DNA of 64,000 nt from Deminuibacter soli. GTDB taxonomy: Bacteria; Bacteroidota; Bacteroidia; Chitinophagales; Chitinophagaceae. A model generated the notes under the pieces. That model did no database searches, had not been told where the DNA came from, and saw nothing but the letters and a program-made list of their open reading frames with translations. Numbering within the stretch: the first letter of the stretch is position 1; each line of letters opens with the position of its first letter. The stretch lies in assembly GCF_003412455.1 (NCBI RefSeq), contig NZ_QTJU01000006.1:269732-333731 (forward strand), given 5' to 3'. Below are positions 43,545 to 51,755 of the stretch, piece after piece. A program made the position numbers and the translations under genes.

Positions 43545-46500
43545 TTATGCCACCGGGAGCACAATGGTAAATGCCGAACCCTTACCCGGTTCGCTGTGGG
43601 CGAGAATAATGCCATGGTGATTGTCGGCTATTTTTTTACAAACCGCCAACCCTATACCTGTGCCGCTGTATTGCTGCCCGTTATTTAACCGCTGGAAAAT
43701 AACAAAGATCTGTTCGGCATAACGCGGGTCGAAACCAATGCCATTATCGGCAACAGTAAGCTCGGCATATTCGATACCCTGCTGCAGCTGCGGGTAAATA
43801 TGTACAGCCTGGCCATCGAGTATACGCAGGCGGATATTGATTTCAGGCGCGTCGTCAGAGAATTTAAGGGCATTGCCTACCAGGTTATGCAACAACTGGT
43901 TCATCTGGATGGGTATGGCCTTTATTACAGGCAGGGGATCACTGTGAATACGTGCTTTTTTCTGCGTGATCATCACCTCAAAATCATTCAGCACCTGCTG
44001 CAGCACAGTATTCAGGTTTACCTGCACAAACTGCCCGTTGGATTTGCCGAGCCTGGAAAAATTCAGCAGGTCATTGATCAGTCCCGACATGCGCCGGGCT
44101 GATGCTTCTACCTTCTGCTGGTATTTCGCGGTATTAAACGCAGGCTTGCCCTGGTTGGATGTAATGAGCTGTGAAAATATCTGGATCTTGCGCAGCGGCT
44201 CCTGCAAATCGTGGCTGGCCACATAGGCAAATTGCTCCAGCTCCTGGTTGGTACGCAGCAATGCCTCGTTCGATGCTTTTAAATCAGCCGTTCTGTCCTG
44301 CACTTTTTGTTCCAGTACTTCAGCTGCATTCTCGGCCATCAGCCTGGCGTTTACCAGTTCTGTCACATCGTGCAGCACTACCATTACGCCGCTTATTTTT
44401 CCTTCGGTATCGTATTGCGGTTCGTATACAAAATTCACATAGGCTGTTACGGGTATATTGTTGCGGTGCAGCCTGGTTTCGCGTTCATGACCTATCCATC
44501 GCTCACCGGTGCGGTATACCTGGGTGAGTTGTTCAATAACACCCTGCCCGGCAGCTTCGGGCCATGCTTCCAGCAATGGTTTGTTTACTACGGCTTCAGC
44601 AGGCTTGCCCCATAGTTCAAGCAGTTTATCGTTGGCAATGTCTATTACAAAAGAAGGTCCGCTTACTACTGATATAGCTACCGGTGCTTTCAGCAGCAGG
44701 TTACGCAAATGCACTTCTGCCTGGCTGCGAATGTGCACCAGTTTTAGCTGCGCGCTCACCCTTGCCAGTAATTCCTTGGCAGAAAAGGGTTTTACCAGGT
44801 AATCATCCGCACCGGTTTCATAACCCGCAATCCTGGCCTCCTCTCCTGCCCTTGCAGACAGCAAAATTACCGGTATGCGCGCCGTATGCGGTTGCTGTTT
44901 CAGTGTATGCAGTAACTGTATGCCGTCCATCACCGGCATCATAATATCGCTGATCACCAGCGCCGGTTGGTGCTGCTCCATGTATTCCAGCGCCAGTGCT
45001 CCGTTGGCTGCAGTTGTTACGCGGTAATAAGGCAGCAGCAAGCGTTCCAGGTAATGCCGCATATCGGCATTATCGTCAACCACCAGCACCAGCGTGTCTT
45101 TATCCTGTACCACGTTTGCAGCAGTAGCCATGTTGGCCTCATCGGGATCAAGCAGGCTCATGGCTTCTTCAATAAAAGCGATGGTTTGCACACGCTGCCT
45201 GGTGGTACCTGTGTCTGTATGTTTTACCTGTTGCGCCGGTAAATGATCATAACCCAGCGGGAGCGTTACTGTAAACACAGAACCCTTGCCTGCCGTGCTG
45301 CTTACCGTAATGGTGCCGCCATGTAATTCAACAAGCTCTTTTACCAGCGACAAGCCGATACCCGTGCCCTCGTGTGAACGGCCGGTAACATTTTCTACCC
45401 GGTGAAAACGTTCAAACATGCGTGGCAATTCACTGGCAGGAATGCCCACACCTGTATCAGCTACCTGCAGTACCAGCTGATTGTTTGCTTCGTATTGTTT
45501 TACCTGCACCGATCCGTGCAGGGTATATTTAAATGCGTTGGATAAAAGGTTCAGCACAATCTTCTCCCACATATCGGTGTCTACATACACCGGCTGCGGT
45601 AAAATAGCACAATCCACCTCAAAAACAAGCCCTGCTTTTTCAATTACTGAACGAAAGCTGCTTGCCAGGTCTGCTGTAAAAGCACCCAGCTGTACGGGCT
45701 CAAACGCTGCCTGCATGCGGCCTGCGCTAATGCGGCTGAAATCGAGCAGGCTGTTTACCAGCCGCAGCAAACGCAACGCATTGCGGTGTGTGGCCGACAG
45801 TTGTTCATGCTGCTGCGGTGTTAATATGCCATCGTTCTGCAGCAACTCTTCCAGCGGACCAAGCATCAATGTAAGCGGTGTTCTGAACTCATGACTGATA
45901 TTGCTGAAGAAGGCTGTCTTCGCACTGTCAATTGCTGCGAGTGCTGCTGCACGTTTGCGTTCTTCTTCCAGTGCATGTACATTACCCAGGCCGGTCATTA
46001 CCTGGTCGGCCACCAGCTGAAAAAAGCCTGCATACTGCTCATTCAACAGGCGGTATGGATTTAAACCCACCACCAGTATGGCAAACGGGTGTTTCTGCAC
46101 GCCGGCAGATAAGGGCAGCAGCAATGCCTTGCGGGGTTGCACGGGCCATGCGCCCTGCGGCAAATCCCGTATCCCGGCAGGGATGTTATACACCTGCGTT
46201 TTATTCCCGTCCAGCACCTGTTGCAATCCCCAATCTCCATCGCGTTGCAGGTGTATTTCCTGTGGCAGCAATGTATGGTTCATGCTGGCCGTACTGGCAG
46301 CAAGTGTTGCGGTATGCCCGTCTGCAGATAACTGGTAAATAAATGCAAAGGGAAAATCGTGCGGGTTTTCACCCAGCACGCGTATGGTATTGTCAAACAC
46401 AGCCTGGTCGTTCAGGCTATCGATGCTGTTTTTGGCCAGCCCGGTAAGTGTGCGCAACTGCCGTTCGCCGGTAATGCGTTGCGTGGTATCGGTATTGGCA

Positions 46501-46958
46501 CAGATAATGCCTGCTGGCAGGCCGTCTTCGCCCGGTACCGGGCTGTAAGAAAAGGTATAATACGTTTCTTCCGGGTAACCGTTGCGCTCCATAATCAGCA
46601 GCAGGGCTTCATCGTAGGTGCCTTCATTTTTTTCCATACATGCTTTGGCGCGTGGCTCAATCTGGTGCCATATTTCGCGCCACACCTCCGTCGCAGGCAT
46701 GCCCAAAGCATCGGGATGTTTACCGCCCAGAATGGCAGTATAAGGATCATTGTACAGGTTAATCAGCTTTTTGCCCCACCATACAAACATTGCCTGGCGC
46801 GAGGTAAGCAAAATACGTACACAGGTTTTAAGGCTCTGCGGCCATTGCTGCACATCACCCAGCGGGGAATTATGCCAATCGTACGCACGCATGCGCCTGC
46901 CCATTTCACCGCCGCCTGATAATATCTGTTCTGCAGAAGCGAGTTGCAGGTTGTTCAT
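43545..46958 (-). CDS. large hybrid sensor histidine kinase with two kinase modules
   Basis: 1137 residues, no membrane segment. Order: PAS-like (about 55-165, VWREIWHQIEPRAK), GAF-like (about 175-330), first kinase module with phospho-His356 (SHEFRTPL) and ATPase domain (467-567; DTGVGIP), receiver domain with Asp671 (VISDIMMPVMDG) and Lys723, second PAS (about 755-868), coiled coil (870-912), then a second kinase module with His916 (SHDLQEPLRK) and ATPase domain (NLVGNALKFS, DNGIGFDP). It acts in the cytoplasm, probably on light, redox or ligand cues. The response-regulator gene lies 21 bases upstream on the same strand. Confidence 0.93.
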   Translation of the reverse strand: MNNLQLASAEQILSGGGEMGRRMRAYDWHNSPLGDVQQWPQSLKTCVRILLTSRQAMFVWWGKKLINLYNDPYTAILGGKHPDALGMPATEVWREIWHQIEPRAKACMEKNEGTYDEALLLIMERNGYPEETYYTFSYSPVPGEDGLPAGIICANTDTTQRITGERQLRTLTGLAKNSIDSLNDQAVFDNTIRVLGENPHDFPFAFIYQLSADGHTATLAASTASMNHTLLPQEIHLQRDGDWGLQQVLDGNKTQVYNIPAGIRDLPQGAWPVQPRKALLLPLSAGVQKHPFAILVVGLNPYRLLNEQYAGFFQLVADQVMTGLGNVHALEEERKRAAALAAIDSAKTAFFSNISHEFRTPLTLMLGPLEELLQNDGILTPQQHEQLSATHRNALRLLRLVNSLLDFSRISAGRMQAAFEPVQLGAFTADLASSFRSVIEKAGLVFEVDCAILPQPVYVDTDMWEKIVLNLLSNAFKYTLHGSVQVKQYEANNQLVLQVADTGVGIPASELPRMFERFHRVENVTGRSHEGTGIGLSLVKELVELHGGTITVSSTAGKGSVFTVTLPLGYDHLPAQQVKHTDTGTTRQRVQTIAFIEEAMSLLDPDEANMATAANVVQDKDTLVLVVDDNADMRHYLERLLLPYYRVTTAANGALALEYMEQHQPALVISDIMMPVMDGIQLLHTLKQQPHTARIPVILLSARAGEEARIAGYETGADDYLVKPFSAKELLARVSAQLKLVHIRSQAEVHLRNLLLKAPVAISVVSGPSFVIDIANDKLLELWGKPAEAVVNKPLLEAWPEAAGQGVIEQLTQVYRTGERWIGHERETRLHRNNIPVTAYVNFVYEPQYDTEGKISGVMVVLHDVTELVNARLMAENAAEVLEQKVQDRTADLKASNEALLRTNQELEQFAYVASHDLQEPLRKIQIFSQLITSNQGKPAFNTAKYQQKVEASARRMSGLINDLLNFSRLGKSNGQFVQVNLNTVLQQVLNDFEVMITQKKARIHSDPLPVIKAIPIQMNQLLHNLVGNALKFSDDAPEINIRLRILDGQAVHIYPQLQQGIEYAELTVADNGIGFDPRYAEQIFVIFQRLNNGQQYSGTGIGLAVCKKIADNHHGIILAHSEPGKGSAFTIVLPVA

Positions 46959-46979
46959 AGTAGGTACTGTTGATATAAT

Positions 46980-47354
46980 TTACAGCCGGTCAAAGAAATG
47001 GTTCAGCAACCCGCTTAACCCGGCAATACTTGATGGTTTGGTGATAAAAGCTGTGGCGCCCAGCAACATTGCTTTGTTAATATATACCTGCTGTGAAGAG
47101 GTGCTGTAAATGATAACCGGTACCCGCTGCAGGTTGTCTTTCCGGCGTATGGCTTCAAGGCATTGCAACCCGTTCACACGCGGCATGTTCAGGTCAAGAA
47201 AAATGTAATCGGGCAGCGGCTCCTGTTCCAGCAGCTGCAGGCCCTCTTCCCCGCTGCCCGCGAACAGGCAGCTACAGTTTTTTCCTGTTTCCCTAATGGC
47301 CAGTTCAAATATTTCCTGGTCATCCATATCGTCGTCGATCACTAAACAAAGCAT
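46980..47354 (-). CDS. single-domain response regulator
   Basis: 124 residues, only a receiver domain: acidic pocket DDDMDDQE, phosphorylation site Asp54 in IFLDLNMPR, conserved Thr/Ser in YSTSSQ and Lys in FITKPSS. It has no output domain, as in phosphate-relay or CheY-like proteins. It is just upstream of the hybrid kinase gene, so a joint two-component relay is likely. Confidence 0.93.
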   Translation of the reverse strand: MLCLVIDDDMDDQEIFELAIRETGKNCSCLFAGSGEEGLQLLEQEPLPDYIFLDLNMPRVNGLQCLEAIRRKDNLQRVPVIIYSTSSQQVYINKAMLLGATAFITKPSSIAGLSGLLNHFFDRL

Positions 47355-47449
47355 AAAGTCGATAGCAGCAAGGGGTCAAAAAATGAAACAACAAGTTAGT
47401 TTTTTCAGGGTATAAATGTTACAAGTAACGAGGTAAATTGTTCACAACC

Positions 47450-47790
47450 GTTATCGTCGAGAATCGAGAATCGACACGTCGAGACCATCGGGGCCGATTC
47501 GTGAATCGTCAGTCGTCAGGGATTGAAGCTTGCAGCTGTTTTCGTGTCGTCAGTCGTGAGGGATTTAAGTGGGTATTATAACTGTCGCCTTCGGCGATTT
47601 AAACCCAACAGGCTAGCAGCTAGCAGCTTGAAGCTTGCAGCTGTTTTCGTGTCGTGAGCCGTGAGGAAACTAAGCGGGTACTATTGATTTTAGCTAATTT
47701 TTCCTCGGGCGCCTGCGGCTGTGTCCGCACAGCCGCTTATTATTGAGTGCGAATGTGACTGTGGGGAACACAGTCACTGGCATAAAAAAG
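47450..47790. repeat. large repeat mosaic
   Basis: TCGAGAA-type heptads (47455-47480), TCGTCAG-type units (about 47500-47520 and 47540-47560), and a 105-bp spaced direct repeat GAAGCTTGCAGCTGTTTTCG at 47525 and 47630. Between them sits the module CTGTCGCCTTCGGCGA followed by TAAACCCAACAGGC and CTAGCAG-type heptads. Two GC-rich hairpins follow (GCGGCTGTG/CACAGCCGC at 47714 and GTGACTGTG/CACAGTCAC at 47754). No gene fits in 47355-47862. Confidence 0.85.
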
Positions 47791-47802
47791 GCGCGGCAAA
47801 AA

Positions 47803-47837
47803 AAATGCACCCACTATCGTGGATGCACATTTTAATG
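47803..47837 (-). terminator. imperfect hairpin terminator after the YdeI-like gene
   Basis: AAAATGCACCCA is nearly complementary to TGGATGCACATTTT with a 6-base loop and one mismatch; A/T runs flank it. It lies 26 bases after the stop of the YdeI-like gene. Confidence 0.5.
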
Positions 47838-47862
47838 ATTTTGAAACCGAAGAAAAAGGTGA

Positions 47863-48528
47863 TTATTTCTCGGTGGGGTTCTTCTTTCCTGCCAATAATT
47901 TTTCTACTGTTGCTTCAAGTCTTCTCTGTTTCGTGTCAGCTCTTTTTGCGTCCTGGATCCAGGAAACATACTCCTTCTGGTTGGTAAACGACAAATTGGT
48001 AAAAAATTCTTTTGCCTCATTGTGTTTTACAAACAGGGTTTCCAGTTCTACGGGCGGACTAACCAGGCGCCTGTCAAAATCAACACCGTTGATTTCAGAA
48101 TTCCTGATCTCGGTAAATGCCCTCGAACGGTTGGGAATTGTTTCTACTTTCTTAAAACGCATGGCTGTCCACACATGATCAATTGCTACCTGCCTCACCG
48201 CTTCATAACCATTGTCTGACAAAATCTGCCAACTACAGTCCCTGTTTAAATCGCTCGCAATTTTGCTGGTGGCTTTTGGGTATGCTACCCATAATTTGCT
48301 GTCATCGTGTAACGCACTGAACAATTCCTTCAAAATGTTACAAAGCTGGTTTTGACTGAGTGCGAACACCAGTGCAAAATCAATCTTTTTAGCCTTCAAT
48401 AAAGGGGTAACATTTTTTGAGAACGTCAGCTTGCTGAATTGCTTCTCGATTGCTGAAGGGATGCCCTGTATCAACAGGTTTTTTTCGTCTTTTAATTGCA
48501 ATTTTTCAAACAAACTTTCTTGCGACAT
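47863..48528 (-). CDS. YdeI/OmpD-associated family protein (bacteriocin-protection domain)
   Basis: 221 residues. The C-terminal part (LFVKHNEAKEFFTNLSFTNQ, EYVSWIQDAKRADTKQRRLE) is typical of the YdeI/OmpD-associated family. The N-terminal part resembles DUF3052-like proteins (LWVAYPKATS, AIDHVWTAMRFKKVE). Codon use is more AT-rich than in its neighbours, possibly a sign of transfer (inference). Biochemical role unknown. Confidence 0.8.
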   Translation of the reverse strand: MSQESLFEKLQLKDEKNLLIQGIPSAIEKQFSKLTFSKNVTPLLKAKKIDFALVFALSQNQLCNILKELFSALHDDSKLWVAYPKATSKIASDLNRDCSWQILSDNGYEAVRQVAIDHVWTAMRFKKVETIPNRSRAFTEIRNSEINGVDFDRRLVSPPVELETLFVKHNEAKEFFTNLSFTNQKEYVSWIQDAKRADTKQRRLEATVEKLLAGKKNPTEK

Positions 48529-48607
48529 GCCTCAAAAAAAATTTTAAGGTGAGAAATTCGAGAGTGCAAAATTAGGTAAAAAATGCAGCATTTCCCCTTA
48601 TGGGCAC

Positions 48608-48634
48608 AAAAAAACCCGCAAAAAATGCGGGTTT
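48608..48634 (-). terminator. intrinsic terminator after the M48 protease gene
   Basis: AAACCCGCA / TGCGGGTTT (9 bp, 5-base loop of A), followed on the minus strand by TTTT. It lies 19 bases after the stop at 48653. Confidence 0.88.
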
Positions 48635-48652
48635 CACCGTTTTTATTCACAA

Positions 48653-49465
48653 TCAGTGGCTTACCGGTTTGTAATAGGTTAAGGCTTCCGGCATCAGTTT
48701 TTTAATGTTGTCAATACGTGCCTGGTCGCTCGGGTGGTCGCTCAGCATTACCGGCGGCTTATCTCCTCCCAGCGATGCCATGCGCTCCCAGAAGGCGATG
48801 GCCACCTGCGGGTTGTAGCCTGCCATGGCCGCGAAAATAAGGCCGTAATGGTCGGCTTCCGATTCCTGTTTGCGCGAGTTGGGCAACAACACACCCACCT
48901 GTGCAGAAGGCGCGTAAACGCTGTTGAAAATGCTTGCAGCCTGCGGGTTTCCACCCAGGGCTACGCCGCCCAGGCTGCCCAGTCCCTGTGCCACCATTTG
49001 CTGGCTCATGCGCTCACGGCCATGACCGGCAACGGCGTGGGTAATTTCGTGCCCCAGTACAATAGCCAGCGAAGCTTCGTCGCGCGTAACAGGCAGGAGG
49101 CCGGTATACACCACCACTTTACCGCCAGGCATACACCAGGCGTTTACTTCCTTGCTGTCAACCAGGTTAAACTCCCACTTGTAGCCTTTTAAAATATCAG
49201 ATGCGCCCTTTTGCTGGTAATATGTAGTAATGGCATTGGCAATACGGTTGCCTACGCGCACTACCATTTCCGCATCTTTACTCGATGAAGCAGATACCAC
49301 TTTGTTCTGTGTTAAAAACTGCTGGTATTGCGTAAGCGCCATGGATTGCATTTCCGATTCAGAAACCAGGGATAACTGGCTTCTGCCGGTAATGGCATTT
49401 CTTGTACATCCGGCGAAAGTTAGCGTTGCGGCTGCAACAGCAGCTATAGCAAGGTTACGGGTCAT
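48653..49465 (-). CDS. M48-family metalloprotease lipoprotein
   Basis: 270 residues from the ATG at 49465, giving the lipoprotein signal MTRNLAIAAVAAATLTFAGC; an ATG ten codons earlier is also possible. Zinc site: GHEITHAVAGHG with the two His and catalytic Glu, and the third ligand Glu in KQESEADHYG. The rest resembles the soluble BepA/LoiP group (LVSESEMQSMALTQYQQFL), which degrades misfolded outer-membrane proteins in the periplasm. No TPR domain is present, unlike BepA. Confidence 0.92.
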   Translation of the reverse strand: MTRNLAIAAVAAATLTFAGCTRNAITGRSQLSLVSESEMQSMALTQYQQFLTQNKVVSASSSKDAEMVVRVGNRIANAITTYYQQKGASDILKGYKWEFNLVDSKEVNAWCMPGGKVVVYTGLLPVTRDEASLAIVLGHEITHAVAGHGRERMSQQMVAQGLGSLGGVALGGNPQAASIFNSVYAPSAQVGVLLPNSRKQESEADHYGLIFAAMAGYNPQVAIAFWERMASLGGDKPPVMLSDHPSDQARIDNIKKLMPEALTYYKPVSH

Positions 49466-49669
49466 TGTTTCAGTGTTTAGAAAATTAATTTTCAATATCT
49501 GTACCAGTTTGCAGGCAGTTGCTTATTTAATGTGCTAAAGATAAGCATGCACCATGCAAATATCCAAATGCCATACAGTTATGCAGTGCAGTTGGTTGCA
49601 TGCAGCTTAAAACCCGGGGCTTATTACAGTAGGATGGAATACGCTGCACCATGCAGCTGTGCAAAAGAT

Positions 49670-50332
49670 TTAGTCCTCATCGTCGTCAAGATGACGGCGC
49701 CTGCGGCGATCGCGGTATTTGAGAATGGGCACTTTACTTTCCGTGCCTTTAAGTATGCGGTTGATATTCTTCTGATGGGTTAGTATCACCATCAGCGCCA
49801 CTGCCACTGCGAATACGCGGTACAGGGTTTCTTTTTCATTGAAGATAAACAGTATCAGCACCGCGAAAGCAACACTGGCCAGTATAGAACTCAGCGATAC
49901 AAAGCGGGTTAGGTACAATACCAGTAAAAACACACCCACACAGCAAACTGCTACCAGGGGCTGAATGGCCACGGCCATACCAAACAAGGTGGCCACGCCC
50001 TTACCGCCTTTAAAGCCTGCCCATACCGGGAAGATATGACCCAGTACGGCGCCCAGTCCCAGCCCGATCATCAGGTTGGTTCTGTCCCACTCGTCGGTTA
50101 AATAATGCGGTAATAAAATATACAGGGAAGTAGCCAGTACGCCTTTCAGCATATCCACAATCATTACCACGGTGCCCCATTTGGAGCCCAGCACACGGTA
50201 AGTGTTGGTGGCGCCCGCATTACCACTGCCGTAATCCCGGATATCAATTCCGAAAAAATGCCTGCTTATCCAAACGGATGTGGGAATCGAGCCTATTAAA
50301 TACGCCAATATGATGAGTAACAATTCGTTCAT
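49670..50332 (-). CDS. plsY: acyl-phosphate:glycerol-3-phosphate acyltransferase
   Basis: 220 residues with five membrane segments. The three conserved loops are present: GSGNAGATNTYR, GHIFPVWAGFKGGKGVAT, and THQKNINRIL near the C-terminus, after which there is a basic/acidic tail (RRRRRHLDDDED). PlsY acylates glycerol-3-phosphate, the first step of phospholipid synthesis, in the inner membrane. A textbook Bacteroidota promoter lies 22 to 50 bases upstream. Confidence 0.95.
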   Translation of the reverse strand: MNELLLIILAYLIGSIPTSVWISRHFFGIDIRDYGSGNAGATNTYRVLGSKWGTVVMIVDMLKGVLATSLYILLPHYLTDEWDRTNLMIGLGLGAVLGHIFPVWAGFKGGKGVATLFGMAVAIQPLVAVCCVGVFLLVLYLTRFVSLSSILASVAFAVLILFIFNEKETLYRVFAVAVALMVILTHQKNINRILKGTESKVPILKYRDRRRRRHLDDDED

Positions 50333-50353
50333 TGGTGGCTACAGTTGGGTAGA

Positions 50354-50382
50354 CAAATATAGGGGATTTTGACATTCACAAA
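50354..50382 (-). promoter_or_regulatory. Bacteroidota-type promoter of plsY
   Basis: On the minus strand TTTG (50379-50382) and TATATTTG (50354-50361) are separated by 17 bases, matching the -33 TTTG and -7 TAnnTTTG consensus exactly. The inferred transcription start would leave a leader of about 15 bases before the plsY ATG. Confidence 0.75.
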
Positions 50383-50475
50383 CACCCGCTAACAAATCGT
50401 TTATTTCCATCATATATTAAAAAGTACCAGATGAATGCCTTAGCTGGGGAAATTAGCAGGAAATTTAACATATGG

Positions 50476-50735
50476 GGGATTAGTGGTGAGTGGTGAGTGT
50501 GGGAGATCACGGTGAATAGTGAATAGGCAATAGTGAATGAACGGAGCGGAGATTTTTACCGGGGTGGAGCTAGTTGCCGGTGGGGACACCGGCAACGGCG
50601 GCATATTCTTGCGATCGCTGAGATAATCCCGACTGTCGATTCTCGATTCTCGAAATTGGTACCCGCTTATCACTCACGGCTGACAATTCACGGCTCACGG
50701 TCTCGACTGTCGATTCTCGATTCTCGATGGCTTCA
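50476..50735. repeat. repeat mosaic between plsY and prmA
   Basis: From the left: GGTGAGT-type heptads (50482-50500), GGGAGATCACGGTG with GAATAGT-type heptads (50505-50537), palindromic module GTTGCCGGTG / CACCGGCAAC (50572-50596), inverted TCGAGAA-type arrays at 50628-50655 and 50700-50729, with TCACGGC-type units between. The order is much like the inverse of the mosaic at 34851. No gene fits in 50333-50739. Confidence 0.85.
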
Positions 50736-50739
50736 CGAT

Positions 50740-51555
50740 TCACTTGCTGCACCACATCGCTATCCAGCCGTTGCGGTGGAAGGTTTTGCGGTGTTGTAAG
50801 CCTTGCGCGGCAACAGCGGGCAAAATATCTGCTTCATCAGCTTCGAGCAATCCGCTTAACAGCAGCACGCCGTTTTCTTTAAGTTGCTGCTGCAGTTGCG
50901 GCATATTGGCAAGTATAATGTGCTTGTTGATATTGGCAAGTATCACATCATACGATCCGCCTGTTGCTGCAGTATCAGCCTTTGCAATAGTGGTGTGTGT
51001 ACTATGATTGGTAGCCAGGTTTTCCTGCGCGTTGTCGATACTCCAGTCATCATTGTCAATGCCCAGTACACTGGCTGCGCCCAGCTGCTCGGCCAGTATG
51101 GCGAGAATGCCGGTGCCGGTGCCAAAATCAAACACAGCGGTATTGCGGAAATCCAGCTCACGCATCAGCTGAATCATCATATAGGTAGTGGCATGGTGAC
51201 CGGTGCCGAAACTCATTTTGGGTGTAATTACAATTTCATGCTGCATACCCGGCACAGCATCATGAAAGCTGGCGCGTATGGCTACAAAATCATCCACCAG
51301 TACAGGACTAAAACCTGCTTCCCACAAGGCATTCCAGTTTTGTTCTGCAATTAAACTGGTGGTATAGCTAAAAGCAAACTGTTCGCTCAGTTCTTTCAAT
51401 GGCGCTTCATTAAAAGCGGGTTCTTCAATAAAAGAGTATAGCTCAGAAGGTCTTTCTTCAAAGCCATCAAAACCTTCTTCAGACAGCAGGGCGATGATAA
51501 TGTCTTTCTGCTCCTGCTCTGCATTGTGTATCGAAACCTGGATATAATTGGGCAT
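50740..51555 (-). CDS. prmA: ribosomal protein L11 methyltransferase
   Basis: 271 residues from the ATG at 51555 (MPNYIQVSIHNAEQ); the frame is open 14 codons above. N-terminal substrate-binding domain with GFDGFEE and ALWEAGFSPVLVDDF, then SAM-binding core VFDFGTGTGILAILAEQLG and DVILANINKHI. PrmA methylates lysines and the N-terminus of ribosomal protein L11. It is a single gene. Confidence 0.93.
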   Translation of the reverse strand: MPNYIQVSIHNAEQEQKDIIIALLSEEGFDGFEERPSELYSFIEEPAFNEAPLKELSEQFAFSYTTSLIAEQNWNALWEAGFSPVLVDDFVAIRASFHDAVPGMQHEIVITPKMSFGTGHHATTYMMIQLMRELDFRNTAVFDFGTGTGILAILAEQLGAASVLGIDNDDWSIDNAQENLATNHSTHTTIAKADTAATGGSYDVILANINKHIILANMPQLQQQLKENGVLLLSGLLEADEADILPAVAAQGLQHRKTFHRNGWIAMWCSK

Positions 51556-51582
51556 GCGGCAAAGGTAAAGAAAAGCGGTTAG

Positions 51583-51722
51583 CAAAAACAGCTGCAAGCT
51601 ACTAGCTGCCAGCCCTGTTGGGTTTAAGTCGCCGAAGGCGACAGTGTAATACTCGCTTGGTTATCTCACGAATCGGACTCGCTGTGATAGTCTCGACTGT
51701 CGACTCTCGACTCTCGATGCCT
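51583..51722. repeat. AGCTGCA-type heptads, TCGCC hairpin and inverted TCGAGAA array
   Basis: 51585-51658 is an inverted, near-identical copy of 47566-47647 (AACAGCTGCAAGCTACTAGC, CCCTGTTGGGTTTAAGTCGC, GAAGGCGAC). Then comes TCACGAATCGGACTCGC and an inverted array TCTCGACTGTCGACTCTCGA with a further unit (51693-51720). The array runs to within 40 bases of the cardiolipin synthase start. Confidence 0.8.
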
Positions 51723-51755
51723 TTACGGCACGATTTTTTTTGCCTTATCTTGCTG

